Shown: positions 10,414 through 20,137, counted from the stretch's first letter. The stretch: DNA of 64,000 bases from Rhodoferax sp. (GCF_030646845.1 NZ_JAUSLE010000010.1:1-64000), one strand, 5' to 3'. A program made the numbers and translations. The notes: generated by a model not told the origin, from the letters alone.

Positions 10414-10559
10414 ACATTCACACCGTGGAACTGTGGCAACTTTGAGGCAAGACACCGCACGACAGATTGATCCCTGTCAACCCACAACGTTCTTTCCCGC
10501 CACCTAATCGGACTGCTTTCGCGGTCAAAATACCGGGGCAGACAAGCGCTACAAGGGGA

Positions 10560-11843
10560 ATGGTCTTGATACCGAATTTACTAAGTGATGTCGGGCGCTC
10601 GGTAGGGTTGTCGACGGTGATGCGCGTCGCCGGGCTCGTCACACGCCTGCTGCCGATTCCGCAACCCACCATGCTGGTGGGACCGGGCTCGAGCGCCCGG
10701 CTAGGGCACGCTGTTGCCGGCTTTGGCCATCAGAAAATCCTGATCGTCACAGACCGCGTCATTTCGGGACTCGGCCTGCTGGATGGCTTGACCCGGGCCC
10801 TGACGGAAGGCGGCACGGCCTTTTGTGTCTTTGACGAAATCACCCCGGATGCGCCGATCCCGCAGATCGAAAAAGGCATCGAGATCTTCAAGACCGAGGG
10901 TTGTGACGCCATCGTGGCTTTTGGCGGCGGCTCCGCCATGGATGCCGCCAAGGCCATTGGGCTCTCGGTGACCAACCACAAGCATCCGCGCCGCTTGGTC
11001 GGCTACTTCAGGGGATTTCACGCGCCGGTGCCCATTTACGCCGTACCGACCACCGCCGGCACCGGGTCCGAAGTGACCGTAGCCGCCGTGATCTCGGACC
11101 CCGAAAACAACAAGAAGCTGGTGATTGCCGACTCGCGCCTCGTACCGAAGATGGCAGCCCTGGACCCTGAGCTGATGACGGGTCTGCCGCCTGACATCAC
11201 GGCGGCTACCGGCATGGATGCGCTGACCCATGCGATTGAGGCGTTCATTGGCCACTGGTCGACCAGCTTCACCGATCGCATGGCGCTGGCGGCCGTGGGC
11301 ATGATTTATGACAACCTGCGAGTCGTCTACAAAAACGGAAAAGACCTCACGGCGCGCGAGAACATGGCGCTGGCGTCGAACTATGCCGGACTGGCCTTTA
11401 CCCGGGCCAACGTCGGCAATGTCCACGCGATCGCCCATCAGCTCGGTGGCAAATACCACACGCCGCATGGACTGGCCAATGCCATCATGCTGCCGCATGT
11501 TCTGAGGTTCTACGGCCCCTGCATTCATGACAAACTGGCCGTGCTGGCCGTGCGTGCCAAGGTCGGGGCAGCGGGGGAGCCTGTCGACGTTTTGGCCCAA
11601 AAATTCCTGGAGTCCATCGACGCGCTGAGCCGCGACCTCGGCATTCCGCGCCAGCTTGATGCGCTGCGCAAGGCGGATATCCCTGCCCTGGCCAAAGCGG
11701 CCTGTTGGGAAGCGGATACCAACTACCCGGTGCCGCGCTACATGTCGGTTGAAACATGTGAAGAGCTGATCCGTGCGGTACTGCCAAAGGCCGCTTCGCG
11801 CAAAAAATCAACTGGCCAAGCGAGCACACGCAACGCCGGATGA
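10560..11843 (+). CDS. Iron-containing alcohol dehydrogenase
   Basis: VAFGGGSAMDAAKAIGLS, PTTAGTGSEVT, GMDALTHAIEAFI, NVGNVHAIAHQLGGKYHTPHGLANAIMLPHV. Confidence 0.9.
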   Translation: MVLIPNLLSDVGRSVGLSTVMRVAGLVTRLLPIPQPTMLVGPGSSARLGHAVAGFGHQKILIVTDRVISGLGLLDGLTRALTEGGTAFCVFDEITPDAPIPQIEKGIEIFKTEGCDAIVAFGGGSAMDAAKAIGLSVTNHKHPRRLVGYFRGFHAPVPIYAVPTTAGTGSEVTVAAVISDPENNKKLVIADSRLVPKMAALDPELMTGLPPDITAATGMDALTHAIEAFIGHWSTSFTDRMALAAVGMIYDNLRVVYKNGKDLTARENMALASNYAGLAFTRANVGNVHAIAHQLGGKYHTPHGLANAIMLPHVLRFYGPCIHDKLAVLAVRAKVGAAGEPVDVLAQKFLESIDALSRDLGIPRQLDALRKADIPALAKAACWEADTNYPVPRYMSVETCEELIRAVLPKAASRKKSTGQASTRNAG

Positions 11844-11900
11844 CCGGGTTCAGGTCCTTTTTTGGCCTGCCGCAGATGGCTTCATGGCTTGATGGTTACA

Positions 11901-11953
11901 TTTGGCTTCAGCCCCCGTTAAACTTGCCTATATAGCTATTGAATTTATAGCGG
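11901..11953 (+). repeat. Dispersed intergenic repeat, copy A
   Basis: GGCTTCAGCCCCCGTTAAACTTGCCTATATAGCTATTGAATTTATAGCGGC; same layout as copies B-F (TAGCCC-rich 5' part, then TAGCTAT..ATAGC inverted repeat). Confidence 0.75.
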
Positions 11954-11963
11954 CAAAATACCC

Positions 11964-13529
11964 ATGACTCACAAAAAGCCTTTTGAAATAGCACGCGAAA
12001 CGCTCAAGCAGCTGACCGCCCGCAAAATGGCGCCAACGCCGGCCAATTACCAGGCAATCTACAGTGAAGTCGCGGGTGTGCCCGTTGACCCGCCTTTTCC
12101 GGCAGAGCGGCTGCGGGACATTGCGCAGGCCCTGCCCACCAAAACACCAGGCCAGCAGAGGCAGCGCGGTTTGCTCGATTCCGCCATCGGCCAGTTGAAC
12201 TGGGACGGCGTGAAGAATGCCCTGATGGCTTACGGTGGCTTCAGCCCCCCGCCAGAGGCGCCCGCCCTTCCCAGATTCGCGGCATCGGCCCCGGCGCCCC
12301 TGGAGGAAAGCCCGTCGCCGGCCGTCTCCGCGCCAGCGTTGACGGCGGATTTTTTCGAACAAATCGCACGGATGATTGAATTTGCATTGCCGGCGCTGGG
12401 CACGGACGACGCCCGCTTTACCGAGCAGACCGAGACCTTGCTCGCGGCCATGCGACAGCCCGGGGCCGACGTACTGGCAGTGAAGCTGATGCTGGGCAAC
12501 TTCAGTCACCGCTTGTCATTTGCCGCGGAGGATCAGGCGGAGATCAAGGGCACACTGCTCAAGCTGCTGCACCTGATCATCGAAAACATTGGCGAGCTGA
12601 GTCTGGATGATCGCTGGCTCCAGGGCCAGATAGAGGCGCTGCTGACGGCATCAACACCGCCGCTCACCTTGCGCCGGCTCGATGATGTGGAGCGCCGTCT
12701 GAAAGACGTCATCTTCAAGCAGACCGAGGCCAAGGGCCGCGCCCTGGAAGCGCAGGAAGATCTGCGCCAGATGCTGGCCACTTTCATTGAGCGGCTGTCG
12801 CAAATGACCGAGTCGACCAGCACGTACCACGGCCAGATGGAAGAGAACGCGCGCCTGATTGAGCAGGCCAGGACCATGGCGGACATTGCGCCCGTATTGA
12901 AAGACGTGGTGGGCGCGACCCGCACCATGGCACACGACAGCCTGACCGCCCGCGATGAACTGCGCGGCATGCGCGAAAAGGTGCAGACCACCGAAGCAGA
13001 ATTGGTCAAGCTGCATAGGGAGCTGGACCGCGTGAGCGCGCAGGCGCGTCACGATCCGCTCACGGGCGCACTGAACCGCAAAGGCCTGGACGAGGCGCTG
13101 CAACGTGAAGTGTCCAACGTGCGACGCAAGGACACGCCCCTGTGCATGGCCTTGCTGGACATTGACAACTTCAAGAAAATTAACGACAAATCGGGCCACG
13201 CCGCCGGGGACGCGGCGCTGACGCACCTGGCGACCGTGGCGCGTGAAGTCATGCGTCCGCAGGACACACTGGCGCGCTATGGTGGTGAAGAGTTTGTGAT
13301 TCTGCTGCCCGACACATCGCTGGAGAATGGCATTGAAGCCATGACGCGTTTGCAGCGCGAGCTGACCAAACGCTTCTTTCTGACGGGCACAGAAAAGATT
13401 TTGATAACCTTCAGTGCCGGGGTTGCACAACTGGCAGCCAACGAATCCGGACCGGACGCCATCCGCCGCGCCGACCAGGCCATGTATCTGGCCAAGCGCG
13501 CGGGCAAGAACCGCGTGCTGGGTGCTTGA
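11964..13529 (+). CDS. GGDEF-domain protein (probable diguanylate cyclase)
   Basis: RHDPLTGALNRKGLDEAL, LLDIDNFKKINDKSGHAAGDAAL, ARYGGEEFVILLPDT (GGEEF active-site motif). Confidence 0.92.
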   Translation: MTHKKPFEIARETLKQLTARKMAPTPANYQAIYSEVAGVPVDPPFPAERLRDIAQALPTKTPGQQRQRGLLDSAIGQLNWDGVKNALMAYGGFSPPPEAPALPRFAASAPAPLEESPSPAVSAPALTADFFEQIARMIEFALPALGTDDARFTEQTETLLAAMRQPGADVLAVKLMLGNFSHRLSFAAEDQAEIKGTLLKLLHLIIENIGELSLDDRWLQGQIEALLTASTPPLTLRRLDDVERRLKDVIFKQTEAKGRALEAQEDLRQMLATFIERLSQMTESTSTYHGQMEENARLIEQARTMADIAPVLKDVVGATRTMAHDSLTARDELRGMREKVQTTEAELVKLHRELDRVSAQARHDPLTGALNRKGLDEALQREVSNVRRKDTPLCMALLDIDNFKKINDKSGHAAGDAALTHLATVAREVMRPQDTLARYGGEEFVILLPDTSLENGIEAMTRLQRELTKRFFLTGTEKILITFSAGVAQLAANESGPDAIRRADQAMYLAKRAGKNRVLGA

Positions 13530-13545
13530 TCACAAGAAAGCGCAT

Positions 13546-14124
13546 ATGACATTTCTGATTCTGGGTTTGATTGTTTTTCTGGGCGTGCATTCAGTGCGCA
13601 TCGTGGCCGACGACTGGCGCACCAAGACCCGGGCGCAGATAGGCGCACTGCCATGGAAAGGCCTTTATTCGGCGGCTTCCCTGGTTGGTTTGGGCCTGAT
13701 CGTGTGGGGCTTCAGTTTGGCGCGGCAGCAGCCGGTGCAGTTGTGGAGCCCGCCGGTGGCCATGCGTCACCTGGCCTCGCTCCTCACCCTGGTTTCCTTC
13801 GTGTTGCTGGCGGCGGCCTATGTGCCGGGCAACAGCATCAAGGCGCGGCTTCACCATCCCATGGTACTGGGCGTGAAAGTCTGGGCCCTGGCTCATCTGC
13901 TGGCCAACGGCAACATCGCACATATGGTGCTGTTCGGCTCGTTTCTGGTGTGGGCCATTTTCGACTTCAGGGCCGCGCGCCAGCGCGACCGAGTGGCCGG
14001 CACATCCTATCCTCGTGGCTCGGCCGGAGCCACGGCCATCGCGGTCGCGGTGGGGGTGGGTGCCTGGGTTGTTTTTGCGCTATTGCTGCACGGCCTGCTG
14101 ATGGGTGTGCGCCCGCTGGGCTGA
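13546..14124 (+). CDS. NnrU-family membrane protein
   Basis: MTFLILGLIVFLGVHSVRIVADDWR...VRHPMVLGVKVWALAHLLANGN-like NnrU pattern, multiple TM segments. Confidence 0.8.
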   Translation: MTFLILGLIVFLGVHSVRIVADDWRTKTRAQIGALPWKGLYSAASLVGLGLIVWGFSLARQQPVQLWSPPVAMRHLASLLTLVSFVLLAAAYVPGNSIKARLHHPMVLGVKVWALAHLLANGNIAHMVLFGSFLVWAIFDFRAARQRDRVAGTSYPRGSAGATAIAVAVGVGAWVVFALLLHGLLMGVRPLG

Positions 14125-14145
14125 TGCCACGCGCCGGACCAATCC

Positions 14146-16818
14146 ATGAGTATCCGCAATCTCGACTCGCTGTTTGACCCGGAGTCCATCGCTGTTTTTG
14201 GTGCTTCGCTGCGTCCGGGCAGCGTCGGCGCCACCGTATGGCACAACCTGACCAGCGGCACCTACCAGGGGCGCCTGTTCGCCGTCAACCCGAAATACCG
14301 TGAACTCGCTGGCCATCCCGTGGTTGCCCATGCGGCTGATTTGCCAGCCGTTCCGGCGCTGGCCGTGATCTGCACGCCAGCGGCCACTGTGCCCGGCTTG
14401 ATCAAGGAATTGGCCAAGTTGGGAACGCGCGCCGCCGTCGTGCTGAGCGCCGGTATGACTGCCGCGCAGAAGCAGTCCATGCTGGACGCCGCGCGGCCGC
14501 ACCTGTTGCGCATCCTGGGGCCCAACTGCATCGGGCTGCTGGCGCCGCACAAGGGCCTGAATGCCAGTTTTTCCCACATTGATGCGCTGCCGGGCGAACT
14601 GGCCTTTGTCTCACAGTCCGGTGCCCTGGTGACCGCCATGCTGGACTGGGCACGCGGGCGCGGCATCGGGTTCTCACATTTCGTGTCCCTGGGTGAACAC
14701 GCGGACGTGGACTTTGGCGACATGCTGGATTACCTGGCCAGCGATCCGAAGACGCGCGCCATTCTGCTCTATGCCGAATCGATCGAATCACCCCGCAAAT
14801 TCATGTCCGCAGCACGCGCGGCGGCGCGCAACAAGCCCGTGATCGTGGTGAAAGCCGGCCGCTCGCCACAGGGGCAACTGGCGGCTGCGTCGCACACCGG
14901 GGCCCTGGCGGGCTCGGACATGGTGTTTGATGCCGCCATTGCCCGGGCCGGCATGCTGCGGGTCGACACCTTGCAGGAACTGTTCCTGGCCGCCGAGACC
15001 CTGTCGCGCTTTCGGACCAATGCCAGCGAGTCCATCATGATTCTGACCAACGGGGGCGGAGCCGGTGTCATGGCGGCCGACGCGGCCGCCGATGCCGGCG
15101 TCAAGCTGTCGGAGCTTGGTGACGCGACCCTGCAGCGGCTTGATGCGGTGCTGCCACCCAACTGGTCGCGCGCCAATCCCGTAGACATCATTGGTGACGC
15201 GCCGGTAGCGCGCTATGAGCAGGCGCTGAAAGTCCTCAATGAGGATTCCGCCACGGGCGCCATTCTGTTCATTCATGCGCCCACGGCTATTGTGCCCAGC
15301 GCCGACATCGCGCGGGCCCTGGTGCCGCTGGCACAGCATGACGCTCATGCACCTGCGCGCCTGATGAGTTGCTGGCTGGGTGACCGGGCGGTGGCCGAGG
15401 CACGCCAGCTATTTCAGGACGCCGGCATTGCCACCTTCGATACCCCTGAGCAGGCGGTGCGCGCCTTTTCCATGCTGGTCCGCTATCGGCGCAACCAGGC
15501 TGAACTGACCGAGGCACCTCCGGCCCTGCAGCCGGATTTACGCCCCGACACGGCGGCCATCAAGGCTCTGGTGCGAGAGGCGCTGGCCAGTGGTCGTGAA
15601 ATGCTGACGGAACCTGAAGCGAAGGCGGTGCTGGATGCCTGTCGCATTCCGGTGGTGGCCACGCAACGCGTGGCCGGCACGCCGGACGCGGCGGCCGAAG
15701 CCGCACTGGCCATGGGCTTTCCTGTGGTCCTGAAAATTCTGTCTGACGATATTTCGCATAAATCGGACGTCGGGGGTGTCGCCCTCAATTTGCAGGACGA
15801 GGGGGATGTGCGCGATGCGGCGCAGACCATGCTGGCGCGCGTGCTGCGTCAGCACCCCAAGGCGCGCATTCAGGGCTTCACGGTACAGGCCATGGTGCGA
15901 CGCCAGCATGCACAGGAGCTGATCGTGGGCAGCACGGTCGACAGCGTGTTTGGACCGGTCATTTTGTTCGGGCAAGGCGGCACCGCGGTGGAGGTCATGG
16001 CGGACCGGGCGGTGGCCTTGCCGCCCCTGAACGTGCCGCTGGCCAAGGCACTGGTGTCGCGCACCCGGGTGGCGCGGTTATTGGCCGGGTGGCGCGACAC
16101 CCCTGCGGTGGACGAGGCGGCGGTGCACGGGGTGCTGGTGGCGGTGTCGCAGTTGCTGGCCGAGATCCCCGAGATCGCCGAGCTCGATATCAATCCCCTG
16201 ATCGTGAACTTCGAAGGTGCCATCGCCCTCGACGCCCGCATTCGACTGAGCGCGGCGGGTCCGGCCGGGGCAGCCCATTTCGCCATCCGGCCCTATCCGG
16301 CGCATCTGGAGGAAACCGTGCAGTGGCGGGGCCGGGACTTGTGTCTGCGGCCGATTCGACCGGAGGACGAGGCCCTGCACATGGCGTTCCTGCAGGATCT
16401 GGACCCGGAGGACGTGCGCATGCGGGTGTTCTACAGCAAGCGCACCATGGAGCGTAGCGAGCTGGCACGGCTGGTGCAGATTGACTACGCGCGCGAGATG
16501 GCTTTTGTGGCCATGGGCACCGGGCCGGATGGCCAGCCACAGACCCTGGGCGTGGCACGCGCCATGACCGACCCCGACAACTTTGCGGCAGAGTTTGGCG
16601 TGATCGTGCGCTCTGAACTCAAGGGCAGCGGCCTGGGGCATTTGTTGATGCAGAAGCTGATCGCCTATCTGCGCAGTCAGGGGACGCAGCGGCTGGTGGC
16701 CACCGTGCTGGACTACAACGATCGCATGCTCAGACTGGCCAGGGAACTGGGCTTCGAGGAAGACCCGGGCAACGAAGATGGCGAGGGCACCAAAGGAATC
16801 TTCCTGTCGCTCACTTGA
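14146..16818 (+). CDS. Acyl-CoA synthetase (NDP-forming)/GNAT fusion, Pat-like protein acetyltransferase
   Basis: CoA-binding LFDPESIAVFGAS, succinyl-CoA-ligase-like PNCIGLL and SHTGALAGSD, ATP-grasp KSDVGGVALNL, C-terminal GNAT VRSELKGSGLGHLLMQKLIAYLRSQG. Confidence 0.88.
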   Translation: MSIRNLDSLFDPESIAVFGASLRPGSVGATVWHNLTSGTYQGRLFAVNPKYRELAGHPVVAHAADLPAVPALAVICTPAATVPGLIKELAKLGTRAAVVLSAGMTAAQKQSMLDAARPHLLRILGPNCIGLLAPHKGLNASFSHIDALPGELAFVSQSGALVTAMLDWARGRGIGFSHFVSLGEHADVDFGDMLDYLASDPKTRAILLYAESIESPRKFMSAARAAARNKPVIVVKAGRSPQGQLAAASHTGALAGSDMVFDAAIARAGMLRVDTLQELFLAAETLSRFRTNASESIMILTNGGGAGVMAADAAADAGVKLSELGDATLQRLDAVLPPNWSRANPVDIIGDAPVARYEQALKVLNEDSATGAILFIHAPTAIVPSADIARALVPLAQHDAHAPARLMSCWLGDRAVAEARQLFQDAGIATFDTPEQAVRAFSMLVRYRRNQAELTEAPPALQPDLRPDTAAIKALVREALASGREMLTEPEAKAVLDACRIPVVATQRVAGTPDAAAEAALAMGFPVVLKILSDDISHKSDVGGVALNLQDEGDVRDAAQTMLARVLRQHPKARIQGFTVQAMVRRQHAQELIVGSTVDSVFGPVILFGQGGTAVEVMADRAVALPPLNVPLAKALVSRTRVARLLAGWRDTPAVDEAAVHGVLVAVSQLLAEIPEIAELDINPLIVNFEGAIALDARIRLSAAGPAGAAHFAIRPYPAHLEETVQWRGRDLCLRPIRPEDEALHMAFLQDLDPEDVRMRVFYSKRTMERSELARLVQIDYAREMAFVAMGTGPDGQPQTLGVARAMTDPDNFAAEFGVIVRSELKGSGLGHLLMQKLIAYLRSQGTQRLVATVLDYNDRMLRLARELGFEEDPGNEDGEGTKGIFLSLT

Positions 16819-17023
16819 TGTTCATGGTCCATTGAATCAGGTACTTCGCCACGAAGCCGACCATGCCGAAGGCCAGGCCCAGGAAGATGATGAATGTGCC
16901 AAATCTTCCGGCTTTGGACTCCCAGGCCAGATGGCCAATGATGAACAGCATGTAGAGCATGAAGCCGCCCACGCCGAAGGTCAGACCGAAGGCGGCAATC
17001 TGCTCTTCCGAATAACCGAACAT
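16811..17023 (-). CDS. DUF2788-like small membrane protein
   Basis: 70 aa MFGYSEEQIAAFGLTFGVGGFMLYMLFIIGHLAWESKAGRFGTFIIFLGLAFGMVGFVAKYLIQWTMNIK, two TM segments. Confidence 0.7.
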   Translation of the reverse strand: MFGYSEEQIAAFGLTFGVGGFMLYMLFIIGHLAWESKAGRFGTFIIFLGLAFGMVGFVAKYLIQWTMNIK

Positions 17024-17880
17024 CAGCGGGCATCCTTTGCCAGTGCGTCCCGTTCCGGCAGGGCCGAGACATCCACCAGATCGCGATAGGCATGCCAGCT
17101 GGCATGGCCCAGCATCGGCATCACGGCAATCAGCCCGAGCAGGGCCGAGCCCAGCCCCAGCAGGGTAAAGCCCATGATGAGGGCCGCCCAGAAGGCCATC
17201 GGCATGGGGTTGGCCAGCACGGCACGCCAGCTGGTGAGAACCGCCTGCATCAACGTAACCCGGCGGTCCAGCAGCAAAGGCATGGCAACGGCCGTCGACG
17301 CAAAAATGGGCGCTGCCAGCACACCGCCCAGGGCCAGCCAGAGCTCAAACAGGAAGCCGTCTCTGGCCAGCACCACGTGCTGGATGAAGGCAAGCGGGGT
17401 GGTGATGGGCACGGGCGCCAGCAGGGTGATGAGAGCCGCCGAGGTGAGCACCCAACCCGTACCCGCCAGGGCCAGCAGGGCGCCGAACTGCACCAGGCAC
17501 CAGTAATCATTGCCCCACTTGTTGATGTGGTTGTTTTGCCAGTTCAGCCAGGTTTTCAGCACCACACCGATATCTGCTTTTTCACCGCGTTCCAGTGCGC
17601 GGCTCAAGGCGTACAGGCTGGTGGCCAGCGCCGGCGCCACCACGAGGAAGCCGGACAGCGCCCCGGCCAACAGCCAGAAGCGGTCGTGCGCGACGGCCAG
17701 AATGACAGCGCCCACCAGGGCCAGCACCAGGCCGTGGGCAAAACTGATCCAGCCGCACCGGGCCATGTCACGCCACGCCAGAATCACCCAGTGCATGGGC
17801 TGCGTCAACGCAATGGTGCGCACGCCAGGCGTGGCGCGAGAGGGGGACGTGGCCGGAAGTGGGGGCGATGGTGTGTGCAT
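17023..17880 (-). CDS. DUF2189-like integral membrane protein
   Basis: MHTPSPPLPATSPSRATPGVRTIALTQPMHWVILAWRDMARCGWISFAHGLVLALVGAVIL... multi-TM; ALSRALERGEKADIG. Confidence 0.75.
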   Translation of the reverse strand: MHTPSPPLPATSPSRATPGVRTIALTQPMHWVILAWRDMARCGWISFAHGLVLALVGAVILAVAHDRFWLLAGALSGFLVVAPALATSLYALSRALERGEKADIGVVLKTWLNWQNNHINKWGNDYWCLVQFGALLALAGTGWVLTSAALITLLAPVPITTPLAFIQHVVLARDGFLFELWLALGGVLAAPIFASTAVAMPLLLDRRVTLMQAVLTSWRAVLANPMPMAFWAALIMGFTLLGLGSALLGLIAVMPMLGHASWHAYRDLVDVSALPERDALAKDAR

Positions 17881-18010
17881 GAGTGCTGCCAGTGTAATTC
17901 TGGAACGGGGGGCCGTGCTCGCTTCGTGGCATGGGTCAACGCAGGCGCAAGACTCGGGAGGCGTGATAGGGCAACGCATAATGCTGCTTTGCCGCGCCCA
18001 GGAGACTGCC

Positions 18011-18376
18011 ATGCCCCGTCCGATACTTGATGAATCCCATATTCACGCCGCCATCCGGGAAAAGGTGGCCACGCACGAACAGGCGATTGTCAGAGAGGTA
18101 CAGGCGGCGGTGGCGAAGCATCCCGTCGTGGTCGTCGGCATGGGCATGAACCCGTTCCCGAAAAAGGCACGCAAGCTGCTGGACGATGCCGGTGTGGTCT
18201 ACCAGTACCTGGAATACGGCAATTATTTCAACACCTGGCGGCAGCGCAACGCCCTCAAGCTGTGGACCGGTTGGCCAACCATGCCCATGGTCTTTGTCAA
18301 GGGCGTGCTGGTGGGCGGTGCCAATGACCTGGTCAAGCTGATCGAGAGTGGTGAGCTGAAGAAGATGCTGGCCTGA
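18011..18376 (+). CDS. Glutaredoxin-fold protein with substituted active site (NPFP in place of CPYC)
   Basis: VVVVGMGMNPFPKKARKLLDDAGVVYQYLEYGNYFNTWRQRNALKLWTGWPTMPMVFVKGVLVGGANDLVKLIESGELKKML: Grx fold blocks (WPTMPMVFVKG, VGGANDL). Confidence 0.8.
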   Translation: MPRPILDESHIHAAIREKVATHEQAIVREVQAAVAKHPVVVVGMGMNPFPKKARKLLDDAGVVYQYLEYGNYFNTWRQRNALKLWTGWPTMPMVFVKGVLVGGANDLVKLIESGELKKMLA

Positions 18377-18384
18377 ATGAATAA

Positions 18385-18415
18385 GGGCGGGGCCCGCTGC
18401 ATGCGAACCCCGCCC
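18385..18415. terminator. Probable bidirectional terminator hairpin between convergent genes
   Basis: GGGCGGGG ... CCCCGCCC perfect 8-bp arms with 15-nt loop between converging CDSs; no U-tract. Confidence 0.5.
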
Positions 18416-18467
18416 CTGAATAGCGGCCCTGAATTCCGGCCGTCAGTTGCCTGGCCAGCCGTCTGGC

Positions 18468-19022
18468 TTATGGCTTGACTTGGGCCGGGGCCTTGATGTC
18501 GCGGGGACCGCCCTTGCGGCCGTCCCGGCCATGGTGGCGCGAAGCGCTGGTGTCAAACACCTTTTGCTGGTCCGCTGTCAGCGTGGCGTAGAAGGCTTTG
18601 GTGGCGTCGCCACGTTTGTCCATGGCTGTCGTCATGTCAGCCATGTGCTGGGTGCGCAGGGCCTTCATCTTGTCGATGCGCTCGGGCGTGGACAGCTTGT
18701 CCAGCTCGGCGCGATCCGGGCGTTTCGCCAACAGGTCGGCCGGTGGTTTCATGGCCGCCGTGTAAGTGGTCCAGGCGCCTTCCTGGGCCGGGGTCAGCTT
18801 GAGTTGGGCCTTGAGTTCGGAGTTGCGTTTGTCCATCCGGACCTGCATCTTTGCAGGGTCCATTTTGCCCATGCGGTCATGATGGCGCATGCCCTCATGC
18901 ATGGAGCTGCCGGCCCCCATCATGCCGCCACGCTCGCCGCCAGCCGGGGCTTGCGAAAATGCTGCAAAACCTGCGGTGGCCAGCAAGCCGGCAAGGAGAA
19001 TGGGTTTGAATACTGATTTCAT
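18468..19022 (-). CDS. Spy/CpxP-like periplasmic protein (LTxxQ family)
   Basis: Signal peptide; His/Met-rich segment; LKLTPAQEGAW and ATLTADQQKVFD repeats. Confidence 0.8.
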   Translation of the reverse strand: MKSVFKPILLAGLLATAGFAAFSQAPAGGERGGMMGAGSSMHEGMRHHDRMGKMDPAKMQVRMDKRNSELKAQLKLTPAQEGAWTTYTAAMKPPADLLAKRPDRAELDKLSTPERIDKMKALRTQHMADMTTAMDKRGDATKAFYATLTADQQKVFDTSASRHHGRDGRKGGPRDIKAPAQVKP

Positions 19023-19209
19023 GTGAGCTTCCTTCGTGGTAGGTCTGACGCTCAGGACTTGGCATCAGGTTGGGAGTCAGTTTGCGCCCGCTCTGTATCT
19101 GACGCGTGACGCCCAGATAAGAGTTTGTAAAGTTGCGTTGAAGATTTGCGCGGAAATTTGATGGGATGATTGACCCTGTCGCAGTTAATTCAATCGAAGA
19201 AGGGTGCCA

Positions 19210-20106
19210 GTGTTCAAGAACGTGATCATGTATCGAGTCGGGCCCGGGTGGTCTGCATCCGTGGCGCAGATGGAGGAGGGCCTCGACGCGGCCCGCTTTG
19301 TCCCGTGTGGCGCCAGCCAGGAAAAATCCATCGGCTGGGTTGAGCCCCGCGGCGAGGCCCACGGCCCGCTGGTAGAGGCCGTGGGTGGGCAGCTGATCCT
19401 CAAACTGATGATCGAGACCCGGGCGCTGCCCAGTTCGGTGGTGAACCGCAAGGCCGAGGAGCGGGTGGCCCATATTGAGGCCACCACCGGGCGCAAACCC
19501 GGCAAAAAGGAGACCCGCGAGATCAAGGACGACATCAAGCTGGAGTTGCTGCCGATGGCGTTTTCCAAGGAATCGTCCGTTTCCGTGTGGCTTGATCCGC
19601 AGGCGCGCCTGCTGGTCATTGATGCGGGCAGCCAGGCCCGCGCCGATGAAGTGGTGACGATGCTGGTGAAGTCACTCCCCGGGCTGGCGGTGGCGCTCAT
19701 TGACACCAAGGTGTCGCCGACGGCAGCGATGTCCGAGTGGCTGATCACGCAGGAGCCGCCTGCCGGCTTCACGGTGGACCGTGAGTGCGAGTTGAAAGCT
19801 GCCGATGAATCCAAGGCGGTCGTGCGTTACACCCGTCACCCGCTGGACACCGAAGAGGTCAAGCAATACGTGGAAAGCGGCAAGCTGCCCACCCGCCTGG
19901 CGCTCACCTGGGACAGCCGCGTCTCGTTTGTGCTGACAGAGGGTCTACAGCTCAAGAAACTGGCGTTTCTGGATGTGGTGTTCGAAGGCGCGTCCACGGG
20001 CAAGGACGATGGCTTTGACGCCGACACCGCCATTGCCACCGGCGAGCTGCGCAAACTGTTGCCGGACCTGCTGGAAGCGCTGGGTGGCGAGATGGTGAAA
20101 CCCTGA
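19210..20106 (+). CDS. rdgC: Recombination-associated protein RdgC
   Basis: MFKNVIMYRVGPGW (GTG start), GWVEPRG, RALPSSVVNRKAEERVAHIEATTGRKPGKKETREIKDDIKLELLPMAFSK. Confidence 0.93.
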   Translation: MFKNVIMYRVGPGWSASVAQMEEGLDAARFVPCGASQEKSIGWVEPRGEAHGPLVEAVGGQLILKLMIETRALPSSVVNRKAEERVAHIEATTGRKPGKKETREIKDDIKLELLPMAFSKESSVSVWLDPQARLLVIDAGSQARADEVVTMLVKSLPGLAVALIDTKVSPTAAMSEWLITQEPPAGFTVDRECELKAADESKAVVRYTRHPLDTEEVKQYVESGKLPTRLALTWDSRVSFVLTEGLQLKKLAFLDVVFEGASTGKDDGFDADTAIATGELRKLLPDLLEALGGEMVKP

Positions 20107-20137
20107 CGAATCCTCCTGACAAAACGAAAGAACAACC

